64,000 bases of DNA, taken from Amycolatopsis acidiphila. GTDB taxonomy: Bacteria > Actinomycetota > Actinomycetes > Mycobacteriales > Pseudonocardiaceae. Each line of letters begins with the position of its first letter. Within the stretch, counting starts at the first letter, position 1. The DNA lies in assembly GCF_021391495.1 (NCBI RefSeq), contig NZ_CP090063.1, forward strand, positions 6,758,001 to 6,822,000, written 5' to 3'. The notes beneath the pieces were generated by a model, which ran no database searches, had not been told where the DNA came from, and saw only the letters and a list, made by a program, of their open reading frames with translations. The position numbers and the translations under genes are program-made. This document shows, piece by piece, positions 55,436 through 63,773 of the stretch.

Positions 55436-56350
55436 TCAGACGGTCTGCCGGTCGAGGTCGGGCTCCAGGTAGATCAGCCGGGCGACCGGCACCTTCGCCC
55501 GGACCCGGGCCTCGGCTTCGTCGATGGCGCGGGCCACCTGCGCCAGCTCGAGGTTCGGCGCCAGCGCGAGCTTCGCGGCGACGAGCAGCTCGTCCGGGCC
55601 GAGGTACTGGGTGCGGATGTGGATCACCCGCTCGACCTCGCCGCCGGTCAGCTCCGCGCAGATCGTCTCGAGCTGCTTGTCCGTCGCGCCCTCGCCGATC
55701 AGCAGGCTCTTCATCTCCACGATCAGGATGATCGCGATCACCCCGAGCAGGCTGCCGATCATGATCGTGCCGATGCCGTCCCACACCGGATCACCGGTCA
55801 GCTCCGAGAGCCCCACCCCGGCGAGCGCGAACACCAGGCCCAGCAGCGCACCGGTGTCCTCCAGCAGCACGATCGGCAGCTCCGGGGTCCGCGACTGCCG
55901 GATGAAGCCCCACCACGAGACGTCACCCTTGATCTTGCCGGACTCACTCATCGCGGTGCGGAAGCTGTAGCCCTCCAGCACGATCGCGACCACCAGGATG
56001 ACCACCGCGACCAGCGGCGCGGTCAGCGGTTCCGGGTGCTGCACCTTGTGGATGCCCTCGTACAGCGCGAACGCCGAGCCGAGCGTGAACAGCATCAGCG
56101 CCACGACGAACGAGTAGAAGTACCGCTCCCGGCCGAACCCGAATGGGTGCTCGCGGGTGGCCCGGCGCCGGGACGAGCGCTGGCCCAGCAGCAGCAGGCC
56201 CTGGTTCGAGGTGTCGGCGAGCGAGTGCACCGACTCGGCGAGCATCGACGAGGACCCGGTGAACAGGAACCCCACGAACTTCGCCACCGCGATGCCCGCG
56301 TTGGCGCCCAGCGCCGCGAGAATCGCCTTCGTTCCCCCGCCTGCCGACAC
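55436..56350 (-). CDS. Cation diffusion facilitator transporter
   Basis: A 304-residue CDF-family metal exporter, ZitB/FieF-like. Six hydrophobic segments. SMLAESVHSLADTSNQGLLL carries His and Asp metal ligands near residue 38-50; a second set lies near LLEDTGALLGLVFA. The C-terminal cytoplasmic domain (about 205-304) resembles the metal-sensing ferredoxin-like fold. GTG 56350 has CAGGGGG 5 nt upstream; the longer frame from 56413 is less likely. Zinc, iron or manganese export is the family role. Confidence 0.9.
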   Translation of the reverse strand: MSAGGGTKAILAALGANAGIAVAKFVGFLFTGSSSMLAESVHSLADTSNQGLLLLGQRSSRRRATREHPFGFGRERYFYSFVVALMLFTLGSAFALYEGIHKVQHPEPLTAPLVAVVILVVAIVLEGYSFRTAMSESGKIKGDVSWWGFIRQSRTPELPIVLLEDTGALLGLVFALAGVGLSELTGDPVWDGIGTIMIGSLLGVIAIILIVEMKSLLIGEGATDKQLETICAELTGGEVERVIHIRTQYLGPDELLVAAKLALAPNLELAQVARAIDEAEARVRAKVPVARLIYLEPDLDRQTV

Positions 56351-56444
56351 GCTGACCCCCTGGAGTCCGTCCCGATTTGTCGGGTTGAAGCCTACGGGGC
56401 CGCCGATCGACACGACGGTGGGAGGGCTTCCAGCGGCGAGGCGG

Positions 56445-57665
56445 CTACTTCCCGGACGTCGCCCGGAACAGCTGCGTGCGGCCGTCCCCGACGGGACGGA
56501 CGTGCACCGCCGGGTCCGCGGCCGGCAGCCACAGGGACTGACCGCGCCCCAGCTCCAGCTCCGCGCCGTCGTCGCCGCGCACCTGCACCCGGCCCGCCGT
56601 GCACAGCAGGATCTGCGGCACCCCGGTCTGCACGCGCAGGTCGCCCTGCTCGCCCGCCGCCCAGTCGCAGCGCGACAGCTCGAACTCGGGTGCGTCGGTG
56701 TGGTAGACCGCGCCGCACGCGCTCGGCTCGCCGGGCAGGATCGGCATGTCGCAGCAGGTGAAGTCGACCACCCGCAGCAGCTCCGGCACGTCCACGTGCT
56801 TCGGGGTGAGCCCGCAGCGCAGGATGTTGTCGGAGTTGGCGAGGATCTCCACCGCCGTCCCGTGCAGGTACAGGTGCAGGTTGCCCGCGGGCAGGTAGAT
56901 CGCCTCGCCCGCCCGGAGCGTGAGCCGGTTGAGCAGCAGCGCGGCCAGCACGCCGGCGTCCCGCGGATGCGCTTCGCCCAGCTCGAGGATCGTGCGGCAT
57001 TCGGTGTCGAACTCGCCGTGGTCCTTCACGTGCAGCACGCACGCGTCGAGGACCTCGGGCAACAGCTCGTCGAGGGTCGCCTGTGGCAGCGTGATCCACG
57101 TGGTGAACAGCGCGCGCATGCCGTCGGAGTCGGGCTGCGCCGCGAGCAGCTCGGTGTACTTCGCCAGCCCGGGCGTCTCCACCGCCCGCAACAGCTTGAT
57201 CGTGCGCGTGGGTTCACGGAACCCGGCCAGGGCGTGGAACTCCGTCAGCGCGCACACCAGCTCGGGCTTCGCCGTCGGGTCCGGGTAGTTGCGGTTCGGC
57301 GCGTCCCGCGGGATGCCCGCCGCCTCCTCGCGCGCGTGGCCTTCGGCGGACTGCGCCGCCGACGGGTGCGCCTGCATCGACAGGGGCTCCTCCACCGCGA
57401 GGATCTTCAGCAGGAACGGCAGCCGGTTGTGCCAGCGCTGCGAGCACTCCGGCCCCAGGTGCGCGTGCGGATCCGCCTCGATCAGCTCCAGCAGGCTGCG
57501 CTCGGCACCGTCCGCGCCGACGATCCGCGACGGGTCGCCGGGATGCGCGCCCATCCACAGCTCGGCCTCCGGATGCGGCGCCGGGACCTGGCGTCCCAGC
57601 AGCTCCGGGATCGTCGTCCTCGAACCCCACGCGTAGGGCCGCACTGCATTGCGGAGCAGCTCCAC
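56445..57665 (-). CDS. manA: Mannose-6-phosphate isomerase
   Basis: A 406-residue type I phosphomannose isomerase, zinc-dependent, linking fructose-6-phosphate to mannose-6-phosphate for GDP-mannose. PYAWGSRTTIPELLG at the start, AELWMGAHPGDPS, LSMQAHPSAAQS, YPDPTAKPELVCALTEFHAL, and the C-terminal GEAIYLPAGNLHLYLHG are diagnostic. GTG 57665 follows AAGGAG at about 11 nt. The order manA, SIS protein, Trm112, manB on one strand matches M. tuberculosis Rv3255c-Rv3257c. Confidence 0.95.
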   Translation of the reverse strand: MELLRNAVRPYAWGSRTTIPELLGRQVPAPHPEAELWMGAHPGDPSRIVGADGAERSLLELIEADPHAHLGPECSQRWHNRLPFLLKILAVEEPLSMQAHPSAAQSAEGHAREEAAGIPRDAPNRNYPDPTAKPELVCALTEFHALAGFREPTRTIKLLRAVETPGLAKYTELLAAQPDSDGMRALFTTWITLPQATLDELLPEVLDACVLHVKDHGEFDTECRTILELGEAHPRDAGVLAALLLNRLTLRAGEAIYLPAGNLHLYLHGTAVEILANSDNILRCGLTPKHVDVPELLRVVDFTCCDMPILPGEPSACGAVYHTDAPEFELSRCDWAAGEQGDLRVQTGVPQILLCTAGRVQVRGDDGAELELGRGQSLWLPAADPAVHVRPVGDGRTQLFRATSGK

Positions 57666-57717
57666 TGTGTTCTCAACTCCTTGGCACCGCCCCCGGGACG
57701 GTTCTTGTTCAGCCGGG

Positions 57718-58821
57718 CTACGCCGTGGCCGGCGCGTACTGACCGGCTCCCCCCATGCTTCCCGCCGCGAGCCCGAGGTAGACGGCGGCAAGCTCGAACC
57801 GTAGCGCGAGCACCCCGGCGCGAACAGGCTCGTCGCCGGAGATCTCGTCGCCGGGGGCGATGATTCCGGCCCCGGGAAGGGTATGCGAGGCCTCGTGACG
57901 TGCTGCGTCCGCGGTCGGCCCGTCGTGCACCGCGAGCAGCAGAACCCGCGGTTTCGGGCCCAGGTCGTCGAACTCGGGATCGGCGAAGATGTCCTGCTCC
58001 CCGGAGCTCGCGAGCACCGCGCGGTGCAATGCGGGACGGGCGAGCGCCTGGCGGTAGTCCGCGGCGTCGCACACCACGCCCGCGTAGGCGCCGAGCGCGA
58101 ACGCGCCGTGTTCGGCGACCGCGACCGCCAGCGGGTCGAGCCCCCACAGCATGGGCACCCGGTCCGCCAGCCGCAGCGCCAGCGCCTTCGCCGGGTTCGA
58201 GAACGAGTCGCGGCCGAGATGACCGCGTTCGGCCTCCGCGTCCAGCTGGTCGGCGAGCACCTCGACGTCGGCGACCAGCAGGCCGAGCGCGTTCGCCGTG
58301 AGCAACCCGGCGGCAAGGCCGCGGGCGAAGGTCAGCTGGGGCGGCACCGGGATCCGGGGGGCGAGCAGGGAGCCCTTGCCCGCGATCGACGCCGCGACGG
58401 GCCCCTCCTGTGGCGCGGACAGCACGACGCTCGCGCCGTACCGGCTCGCCCGCTCGATGCCCGCGGCCAGCTCCCGGTCCACCGGGTCGTCGGTGTGCGC
58501 GAAGACGACGTCGAGCGCGCCGATCCAGCTCGGCACCGCGTCGGTGATCACCACCGGCACCGGGCACGTCGGCGCGAGCAACGCGGCCAGCAGCTTGGTG
58601 ACGGCGCGGGCGACGCCGGGCCGGACGACCAGCACGAGCGCCCGCGGCCTGCCGACGTCCAGCCGGTCGGCGAGCTCGACGTCCGCGGCCAGTTCGGTGA
58701 TCGAGCGGACCTGGGCACCCGCCATCGCCGCGGCCCGCAGCAGCCCGGCGGAGTCGGCCTCCGCCAGCCGGGCAGGGTCGTCCAGGAGCGTGTCGTCAAG
58801 CACCGCTGGCACTGGCGTCAC
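57718..58821 (-). CDS. SIS-domain protein, TobH/phosphosugar isomerase-like
   Basis: A 367-residue protein of the bifunctional phosphoglucose/phosphomannose isomerase-like family (TobH, Rv3256c position). An N-terminal half of about 200 residues with LLDDPARLAEADSAGLLRAA is followed by a SIS-like fold with SFSNPAKALALRLADRVP and WGLDPLAVAVAEHGA. Usual catalytic residues of isomerases are not evident. Its place between manA and manB suggests a role in mannose metabolism. GTG 58821 lies 26 nt inside the upstream Trm112 gene; a later GTG at 58812 is possible. Confidence 0.88.
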   Translation of the reverse strand: MTPVPAVLDDTLLDDPARLAEADSAGLLRAAAMAGAQVRSITELAADVELADRLDVGRPRALVLVVRPGVARAVTKLLAALLAPTCPVPVVITDAVPSWIGALDVVFAHTDDPVDRELAAGIERASRYGASVVLSAPQEGPVAASIAGKGSLLAPRIPVPPQLTFARGLAAGLLTANALGLLVADVEVLADQLDAEAERGHLGRDSFSNPAKALALRLADRVPMLWGLDPLAVAVAEHGAFALGAYAGVVCDAADYRQALARPALHRAVLASSGEQDIFADPEFDDLGPKPRVLLLAVHDGPTADAARHEASHTLPGAGIIAPGDEISGDEPVRAGVLALRFELAAVYLGLAAGSMGGAGQYAPATA

Positions 58822-59023
58822 TGGAGTCGGTGGAGCCGGGCTGGGTGGCCTCGTCGAGCAGGAGCACGGGGATGCCGTCGCGCACCGGGTAGACGCGGCC
58901 GCACGACGTGCAGGTCAGCGCGTCCGCCTCCGGGTCGCTCGGGGTGCCGGCCCGCAGTGGGGCGTGGTCCGGCGACGGGCACGCGAGGATCTCCAGCAAC
59001 TGGGCATCAAGCGCGATAGCCAT
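58796..59023 (-). CDS. Trm112-family zinc-ribbon protein
   Basis: A 75-residue Trm112/UPF0434 protein. LLEILACPSPDHAPL and LTCTSCGRVYPVRDGIPVLL form the core. Only three of the usual four Cys positions are seen (CPSPDH has one Cys; CTSC has two), as in several actinobacterial members. It may act as a methyltransferase partner or folding factor, unknown here. It overlaps the SIS gene by 26 nt and follows manB, so all belong to one transcript. Confidence 0.88.
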   Translation of the reverse strand: MAIALDAQLLEILACPSPDHAPLRAGTPSDPEADALTCTSCGRVYPVRDGIPVLLLDEATQPGSTDSSDASASGA

Positions 59024-59051
59024 ATGTTCTCCTTACCACGCGATCGGGTGG

Positions 59052-60407
59052 TCAACCACGGACGATCGCGAGTACTTCGTCGGTCAGCGCGCGCACCGCG
59101 TCCTCGGTCGGGGCTTCCACGTTCAGCCGCAGCAGCGGCTCGGTGTTCGACGGGCGCAGGTTGAACCACGAGCCGTCCGGCAGCTGCACGGTCAGCCCGT
59201 CCAGCTCGTCGGTGAGCACGCCGGCGCGGCCGGCGAACGCGTCCTTGACGGCCAACTGGCGGGCCACCTGGTCGTCCACCGTCGAGTTGACCTCGCCGGA
59301 CGCGGCGTAGCGCTTGTACTCGCGGGTCAGCTCCGAGAGCGGGCCGTCCTGCTCGCCGAGCGCGGCCAGCACGTGCATCGCCGCCAGCATCCCGGTGTCG
59401 GCCCGCCAGAAGTCGCGGAAGTAGTAGTGCGCGGAGTGCTCGCCGCCGAAGATGGCGCCGGTCCGGGCCATCTCCTCCTTGATGAACGAGTGCCCGACGC
59501 GGGTGCGGACCGGCTTGCCGCCGTGCTCGGTCACGATCTCCGGCACCGCGTGCGAGGTGATCAGGTTGTGGATGATCGTCGCGCCCGGCTCCTTGGCCAG
59601 CTCGCGCGTGGCGACCAGTGCGGTGATCGCGCTGGGCGAAACCGGGTCGCCGTTCTCGTCGATGACGAAGCAGCGGTCGGCGTCGCCGTCGAAGGCCAGG
59701 CCCGCGTCCGCACCGACTTCGCGCACCTTCGCCTGCAGGTCGACGAGGTTCCGCGGGTCCAGCGGGTTGGCCTCGTGGTTGGGGAAGCTGCCGTCGAGCT
59801 CGAAGTACATCGGCACGAGGTCGATCGGCAGGCCCTCGAACACCGTCGGCACGGTGTGCCCGCCCATGCCGTTGCCCGCGTCCACGACGACCTTCAGCGG
59901 CCGGCTGCGGGAGAGGTCGACCAGCCCGCGCAGGTAGGCGGCGTAGTCGGTGAGCACGTCCCGCTCGGTGACGGTGCCCGGCTGGCCCTCGAACGCGGGG
60001 ACGCCCTGCTCGACGGTGTCCCGGATCTCGGCGAGGCCGGAGTCCTGGCCGACCGGCGCGGCGCCGGGGCGGCACATCTTGATGCCGTTGTACTTGGCCG
60101 GGTTGTGGCTGGCGGTGAACTGGGCGCCGGCGAGGTTGAGCGACCCGGAGGCGAAGTAGAGCTCGTCGGTGCTGGCGAGGCCGATGTGCACGACGTCCAG
60201 CCCCTGCGAGGTGACGCCCTCGGCGAACGCCTGCGCCAGCCCCGGCGAGGACTCGCGCATGTCGTGACCGATGACGACCGCCGGGGACTCGGGCTTGATC
60301 AGCAGCGCGAACGCGGCACCGAAGTTGCGGACGAGGTCGGCGTTCAACTGCTCGCCGACCACCCCGCGGATGTCGTAGGCCTTGACGATGGCCGACAGGT
60401 CTGACAC
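59052..60407 (-). CDS. manB: Phosphomannomutase/phosphoglucomutase
   Basis: A 451-residue alpha-D-phosphohexomutase. VKAYDIRGVVGEQL at the start, the phosphoserine loop AGAQFTASHNPAKYNGIKM (Ser near 99), metal-binding AFDGDADRCFVID, sugar-binding GGEHSAHYYFRDF, and the phosphate-binding RPSNTEPLLRLNVEA at the end. With ManA it makes mannose-1-phosphate for GDP-mannose and mannosylated lipids. GTG 60407 has GGGGAG 6 nt upstream. First gene of the manB, Trm112, tobH, manA series. Confidence 0.95.
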   Translation of the reverse strand: MSDLSAIVKAYDIRGVVGEQLNADLVRNFGAAFALLIKPESPAVVIGHDMRESSPGLAQAFAEGVTSQGLDVVHIGLASTDELYFASGSLNLAGAQFTASHNPAKYNGIKMCRPGAAPVGQDSGLAEIRDTVEQGVPAFEGQPGTVTERDVLTDYAAYLRGLVDLSRSRPLKVVVDAGNGMGGHTVPTVFEGLPIDLVPMYFELDGSFPNHEANPLDPRNLVDLQAKVREVGADAGLAFDGDADRCFVIDENGDPVSPSAITALVATRELAKEPGATIIHNLITSHAVPEIVTEHGGKPVRTRVGHSFIKEEMARTGAIFGGEHSAHYYFRDFWRADTGMLAAMHVLAALGEQDGPLSELTREYKRYAASGEVNSTVDDQVARQLAVKDAFAGRAGVLTDELDGLTVQLPDGSWFNLRPSNTEPLLRLNVEAPTEDAVRALTDEVLAIVRG

Positions 60408-60462
60408 GCGCTTCTCCCCGACGTTCGACAGGTTCGGATGCCGGAAAGCGTACCGGGGGAGG

Positions 60463-60819
60463 CTAGGAGATCGGATCCGGCAGGACGCGCAGGTGACCGC
60501 GACGCCCGGAGGTGCCTTCCGGCTCCGGGGGCGCCGCCGGGCGGTCGGAGCGCCCGGCTTCGCGGACCGCCTCGGCGAGTGCCGTCAGCTCGTCGTCGGA
60601 GCGGTCCGGTTCGGCGAAGGAACCCTCGTGCCGCACGACCTCCCACCCCTTGGGCACGGTCAGCCGGAGCGCGTGCTCTTCGCACAGATCGTAGGAATGC
60701 GGCTCCGACGCCGTCGCGAGGGGACCGACCACCGCGGTCGAATCGCTGTAGGCGTAGGTCAGCGTGGCGACAGCGGGCTGGAGGCACCCCGTCCGCGAAC
60801 ACTTTCGTACGCTCGACAC
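60463..60819 (-). CDS. DUF3499 family protein (Rv3258c-like)
   Basis: A 118-residue actinobacterial DUF3499 protein. VSSVRKCSRTGCLQPAVATL, YAYSDSTAVVGPLA and HSYDLCEEHALRLTVPKGWEVVR are the family core. Cys pairs in CSRTGC and LCEEH could bind zinc. The rest is a charged tail. GTG 60819 is chosen from the family N-terminus and from TATCGT 8 nt upstream, consistent with leaderless transcription. It precedes manB on the same strand and is divergent from the zincin-like gene. Confidence 0.9.
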   Translation of the reverse strand: MSSVRKCSRTGCLQPAVATLTYAYSDSTAVVGPLATASEPHSYDLCEEHALRLTVPKGWEVVRHEGSFAEPDRSDDELTALAEAVREAGRSDRPAAPPEPEGTSGRRGHLRVLPDPIS

Positions 60820-60827
60820 GAACACGG

Positions 60828-60833
60828 ACGATA
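60828..60833 (-). promoter_or_regulatory. -10 box TATCGT, leaderless start of DUF3499 gene
   Basis: On the minus strand TATCGT is 8 nt ahead of GTG 60819. Confidence 0.45.
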
Positions 60834-60880
60834 CTGCCTCCCACCGACAAGTGTGCGCAGGCGCACCGGATGGGGCGCTG

Positions 60881-60886
60881 TAACCT
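60881..60886 (+). promoter_or_regulatory. -10 box TAACCT, leaderless start
   Basis: TAACCT lies 7 nt before the GTG at 60894 with no ribosome binding site between. Confidence 0.6.
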
Positions 60887-60893
60887 TCCACCT

Positions 60894-61361
60894 GTGTCCA
60901 CCGCGCGCAGTTCCCGGCAGCACCGGCGCGCCCGCCGCGACCGTCACGGTCGTGGCCTGCGCGGACCGCTGTACCCGGCTTCGCTGCCGGCCGCCTCGAG
61001 CCGGGCGGAGAAGTTCGACCAGCTGGTCCTGGACGCGCTCGAGCCCATCGAGGCCCGCTGGCGCGACCAGCTGACCAAGCTCGACGTCGCGGTGGACGAC
61101 GTGCCCGAAGTGCGCGGGCCCAGCCACGCGCTGCAGGCCGAGGGCGTGCTCCACGACGGCTCGGTGCCGCTGTCGCGCCTGGTCCCGGCGGGGGTGGACC
61201 GCACGGGCATGCCGACCAGGGCCCGCATCGTGCTGTACCGCCGCCCGCTGGAGGCGCGCGCGAAGGACCCGGGCGAGCTGGCCGAGTTGGTGCACGACGT
61301 GCTGGTCGAGCAGGTCGCGGGCTACCTCGGCGTCGAACCGGACGTCATCGAAGGCGAGTAG
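60894..61361 (+). CDS. Zincin-like metallopeptidase family protein (Rv3259-like)
   Basis: A 155-residue protein of the small zincin-like family found between DUF3499 and whiB2. A basic N-terminus (RQHRRARRDRHGRGLRGPLY) is followed by a fold ending LAELVHDVLVEQVAGYLGV. In the wider family this place carries HExxH; here it reads HDVLVEQ, so the canonical zinc site is not complete and peptidase activity is doubtful. GTG 60894 fits a leaderless start. The 3' end overlaps the convergent membrane protein gene by 17 nt. Confidence 0.85.
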   Translation: MSTARSSRQHRRARRDRHGRGLRGPLYPASLPAASSRAEKFDQLVLDALEPIEARWRDQLTKLDVAVDDVPEVRGPSHALQAEGVLHDGSVPLSRLVPAGVDRTGMPTRARIVLYRRPLEARAKDPGELAELVHDVLVEQVAGYLGVEPDVIEGE

Positions 61362-63294
61362 GCCCGGGGATCGAGGTCATCGCGGCGAACAGCAGCGCGG
61401 CGACCTGGACCAGCAGCAGCACGTCCCGCAGCGTCGACGGGTGCTCGATGCTGACCTCGGAGGACGCCGTCGGCACCACCACCGCCACCTGGTGCCCCCA
61501 CGCGGGCACGATCGGCTGCGCCTTGCCGTCGACGCTCGCCTGCCAGCCCGCCTCCTGCTCGGCCGCGAGCACGAGCAGCCGCCCGGCGATGCCGTCGGAA
61601 ACCCGCACGTGCACGTCGGGCAGGCCGGCGTCCACCGGGCTCACGCCCGAGAACGTCGACGGCGCCGAGGACTGCACGGCCTGCTTCGCGACGGCCGGCG
61701 GGACGAGCATGACCTCACCCGACGGCGCCAGCAGTCGCAGCACCGCCCGGCCGTCGGTGGTCGGCTGGACGGCGACGGCGAGATCCGGCGCCAGCGCGAC
61801 GATGGGGCCCGCGTCCTGACCGGGAGGCAGCACGACGAACAGCGCACCGGAGGCCGTCGCGCCCGAGAGCGCCGCCCGAGTGGCACCCGACGAAGGCTGC
61901 ACCAGCGCGCTCTGCCAACCGGTGAGGCGGTCGGGCGTGCTCACGGTCAGCGCCAGCTGGTCGTCCCCGAACAGCGGTAACCGGCCACCGACCTGCCGCG
62001 TCGGCGCGTCCCCGGACCCGACGACCAGGACCGACCGGCCCGTGCGCGCGAGCTCGTCCTGCTGGGCCGACGCCAGCTGGCCGCCGCCGCCCGCGTGCAG
62101 CGGGCCGCTCCGGCCGGCGAGCACCGCGCCCGTGCCCAGGGCGAGGACCACGAGCACCGCGACGACCGCCGCGAGCTTCGGCAGGACCCCCGTCGAGGTG
62201 CCGCGGGCACACGCGTTGAGGACGATCCACAGCAACCCCGCACTGATGACCAGCAGCGGCACGCCCGTGAACCCGACGGACCCCGGGCCGCCCTGCAACG
62301 GGCTCACCGGCACGAGCAGCACCACCGCGAGCCCGCACGCGCCGAGCACGAGCACGCCCAGCCCGGCGCTCAGCAGGGCGCGTGGCCGGACGGCGACGGC
62401 GAAGATGGCCGCCACGAGCACCCCGACGCCGATCGGCCAGGCCCCGGCCCCGTCCGGGTCGAGACCCACGAGGTCCGCGGCGGCGGGCGCGGCCGCCGGG
62501 CCGCTCAGGCCGTGCAGGAACAGGGCGGGCTGGTTCACGAGCACCGTCGGCCACGGCAGGAGCAGCGCCAGCGGCAGCAACACGACGATCGCGACCGACG
62601 CGATCCGCTTCAGCAGGCTGTCCCCCGGCGGCAGCACGACGAACCCCGCGACCAGTCCCAGCAGCGCGAGCCCGTGTGCCAGCGGCGAAAACGCCCCGAG
62701 GACGGCGACGCCCACCGCGCAGGCCGACGACGCGTGGAGCCAGCCGGTACCCGTGCGGGCGAGCAGCCCGGCGGTGCCGGAGATCACCAGCGGCAACACG
62801 ATGTGCACCGCGACGACGTCGAGCCGCCCCTGGGCGACCGATGCCGTCGCCGCCGGCAGCAACGCATACGCGGCGGCGATCGCGGCGCGCGTCCAGCGCG
62901 ACACGGGAAGGCGGCGCGTGGCGGCGTAGGCGGAAAGCCCGGCGAGCGGTGCGTCACCGATCAGCAGCACGGCGACGAGCGCCGGCGGCCCGCCGAGCGG
63001 GGCGAAGATCGCACCGAGGGCGCCGAGAACCGCGAGCGAGGTGGGTGCGGCACTCGCCGTGCCGCCGCCGACCTGGTGCCAGCCCGCGAGATAGGTCGAC
63101 CACAGCTCGCCGAGGGAACCGACGGGCAACAGCCGCCCGCCGGCGAGATCGAGACCGAGCCGGGAGCCGTCGACCACCAGCCCGAGTGCGGTGAGGACCG
63201 CGAAAAGGCTTACCGGAGGCGCGAATCGCCGTACGGCGGACTCCCTCGGCGCGGGGTCCTCGATCGAGCCGTCCGCCTCTGCCACCTGATGCAC
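61345..63294 (-). CDS. Large polytopic membrane protein, glycosyltransferase-associated type
   Basis: A 649-residue membrane protein with about 12 hydrophobic segments in the first 430 residues, then an extracytoplasmic-looking region of about 190 residues (LALTVSTPDRLTGWQSALV, AEQEAGWQASVDGKAQPIV) and one last hydrophobic segment before the end. This resembles the C-terminal membrane part of large actinobacterial family-2 glycosyltransferases that lie beside whiB2, but no GT2 domain precedes it here. GTG 63294 has TAGTTT 6 nt upstream. Function unknown; a role in envelope glycan assembly is an inference. Confidence 0.78.
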   Translation of the reverse strand: MHQVAEADGSIEDPAPRESAVRRFAPPVSLFAVLTALGLVVDGSRLGLDLAGGRLLPVGSLGELWSTYLAGWHQVGGGTASAAPTSLAVLGALGAIFAPLGGPPALVAVLLIGDAPLAGLSAYAATRRLPVSRWTRAAIAAAYALLPAATASVAQGRLDVVAVHIVLPLVISGTAGLLARTGTGWLHASSACAVGVAVLGAFSPLAHGLALLGLVAGFVVLPPGDSLLKRIASVAIVVLLPLALLLPWPTVLVNQPALFLHGLSGPAAAPAAADLVGLDPDGAGAWPIGVGVLVAAIFAVAVRPRALLSAGLGVLVLGACGLAVVLLVPVSPLQGGPGSVGFTGVPLLVISAGLLWIVLNACARGTSTGVLPKLAAVVAVLVVLALGTGAVLAGRSGPLHAGGGGQLASAQQDELARTGRSVLVVGSGDAPTRQVGGRLPLFGDDQLALTVSTPDRLTGWQSALVQPSSGATRAALSGATASGALFVVLPPGQDAGPIVALAPDLAVAVQPTTDGRAVLRLLAPSGEVMLVPPAVAKQAVQSSAPSTFSGVSPVDAGLPDVHVRVSDGIAGRLLVLAAEQEAGWQASVDGKAQPIVPAWGHQVAVVVPTASSEVSIEHPSTLRDVLLLVQVAALLFAAMTSIPGPTRLR

Positions 63295-63300
63295 CGCACC

Positions 63301-63306
63301 AAACTA
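63301..63306 (-). promoter_or_regulatory. -10 box TAGTTT, leaderless start of membrane protein gene
   Basis: On the minus strand TAGTTT is 6 nt ahead of GTG 63294. Confidence 0.6.
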
Positions 63307-63330
63307 CGCAACGCGACCACCCGTGACGGT

Positions 63331-63349
63331 CCAGGGGGCTTCCCCCTGG
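63331..63349 (-). terminator. Stem-loop after whiB2
   Basis: CCAGGGGG (63331-63338) pairs with CCCCCTGG (63342-63349) around a 3-nt loop. It lies about 80 nt after the whiB2 stop. The surrounding 63329-63358 resembles the element at 1309-1337. Confidence 0.6.
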
Positions 63350-63428
63350 CGGGAGGTTCCGAAGGACACTGAGCAACGAGCACCGGCGAGCGTTTGCCGT
63401 GAGCAGACCTCGCCCGGCTCGTTCCCCC

Positions 63429-63773
63429 TCAGACCGCGCGTTTCTTGAGCTTGCGACGCTCCCGTTCGGACAGTCCGCCCCAGATGCCGAAGCGCTCGTC
63501 GTGGGCCAGGGCGTACTCGAGGCACTCGCCCTTCACTTCGCAGCCCTGACAGATCCGCTTGGCCTCGCGGGTCGATCCACCCTTTTCCGGGAAGAACGCC
63601 TCCGGGTCGGTCTGCGCGCACAGCGCGCGGTCCTGCCACTCCGGCGGCTCGGCGGGATCGAAGATGTCGGCGAGCTCACCCAGTTCTGCGTCCGGGCCCG
63701 CTCCCCAATCCACGACCTGCCCCCATTCCCTTCCATCTGCTTCCAACCGCACTTCCGCCTCCTCTGCTTCCAC
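63429..63773 (-). CDS. whiB2: WhiB2/WhmD-type iron-sulfur regulator
   Basis: A Wbl protein of up to 114 residues. WQDRALCAQTDPEAFFPEKG, GGSTREAKRICQGCEVKGEC and FGIWGGLSERERRKLKK are characteristic of WhiB2/WhmD, a regulator of septation and division. Four Cys (one in ALCAQ, two in ICQGC, one in GEC) ligate the cluster. The start is uncertain: GTG 63773 is the longest; GTG 63713 (VDWGAGPDAEL) has GGGGG 6 nt upstream and gives a length closer to homologues. A -35/-10 promoter lies at 63845-63873. Confidence 0.94.
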   Translation of the reverse strand: MEAEEAEVRLEADGREWGQVVDWGAGPDAELGELADIFDPAEPPEWQDRALCAQTDPEAFFPEKGGSTREAKRICQGCEVKGECLEYALAHDERFGIWGGLSERERRKLKKRAV

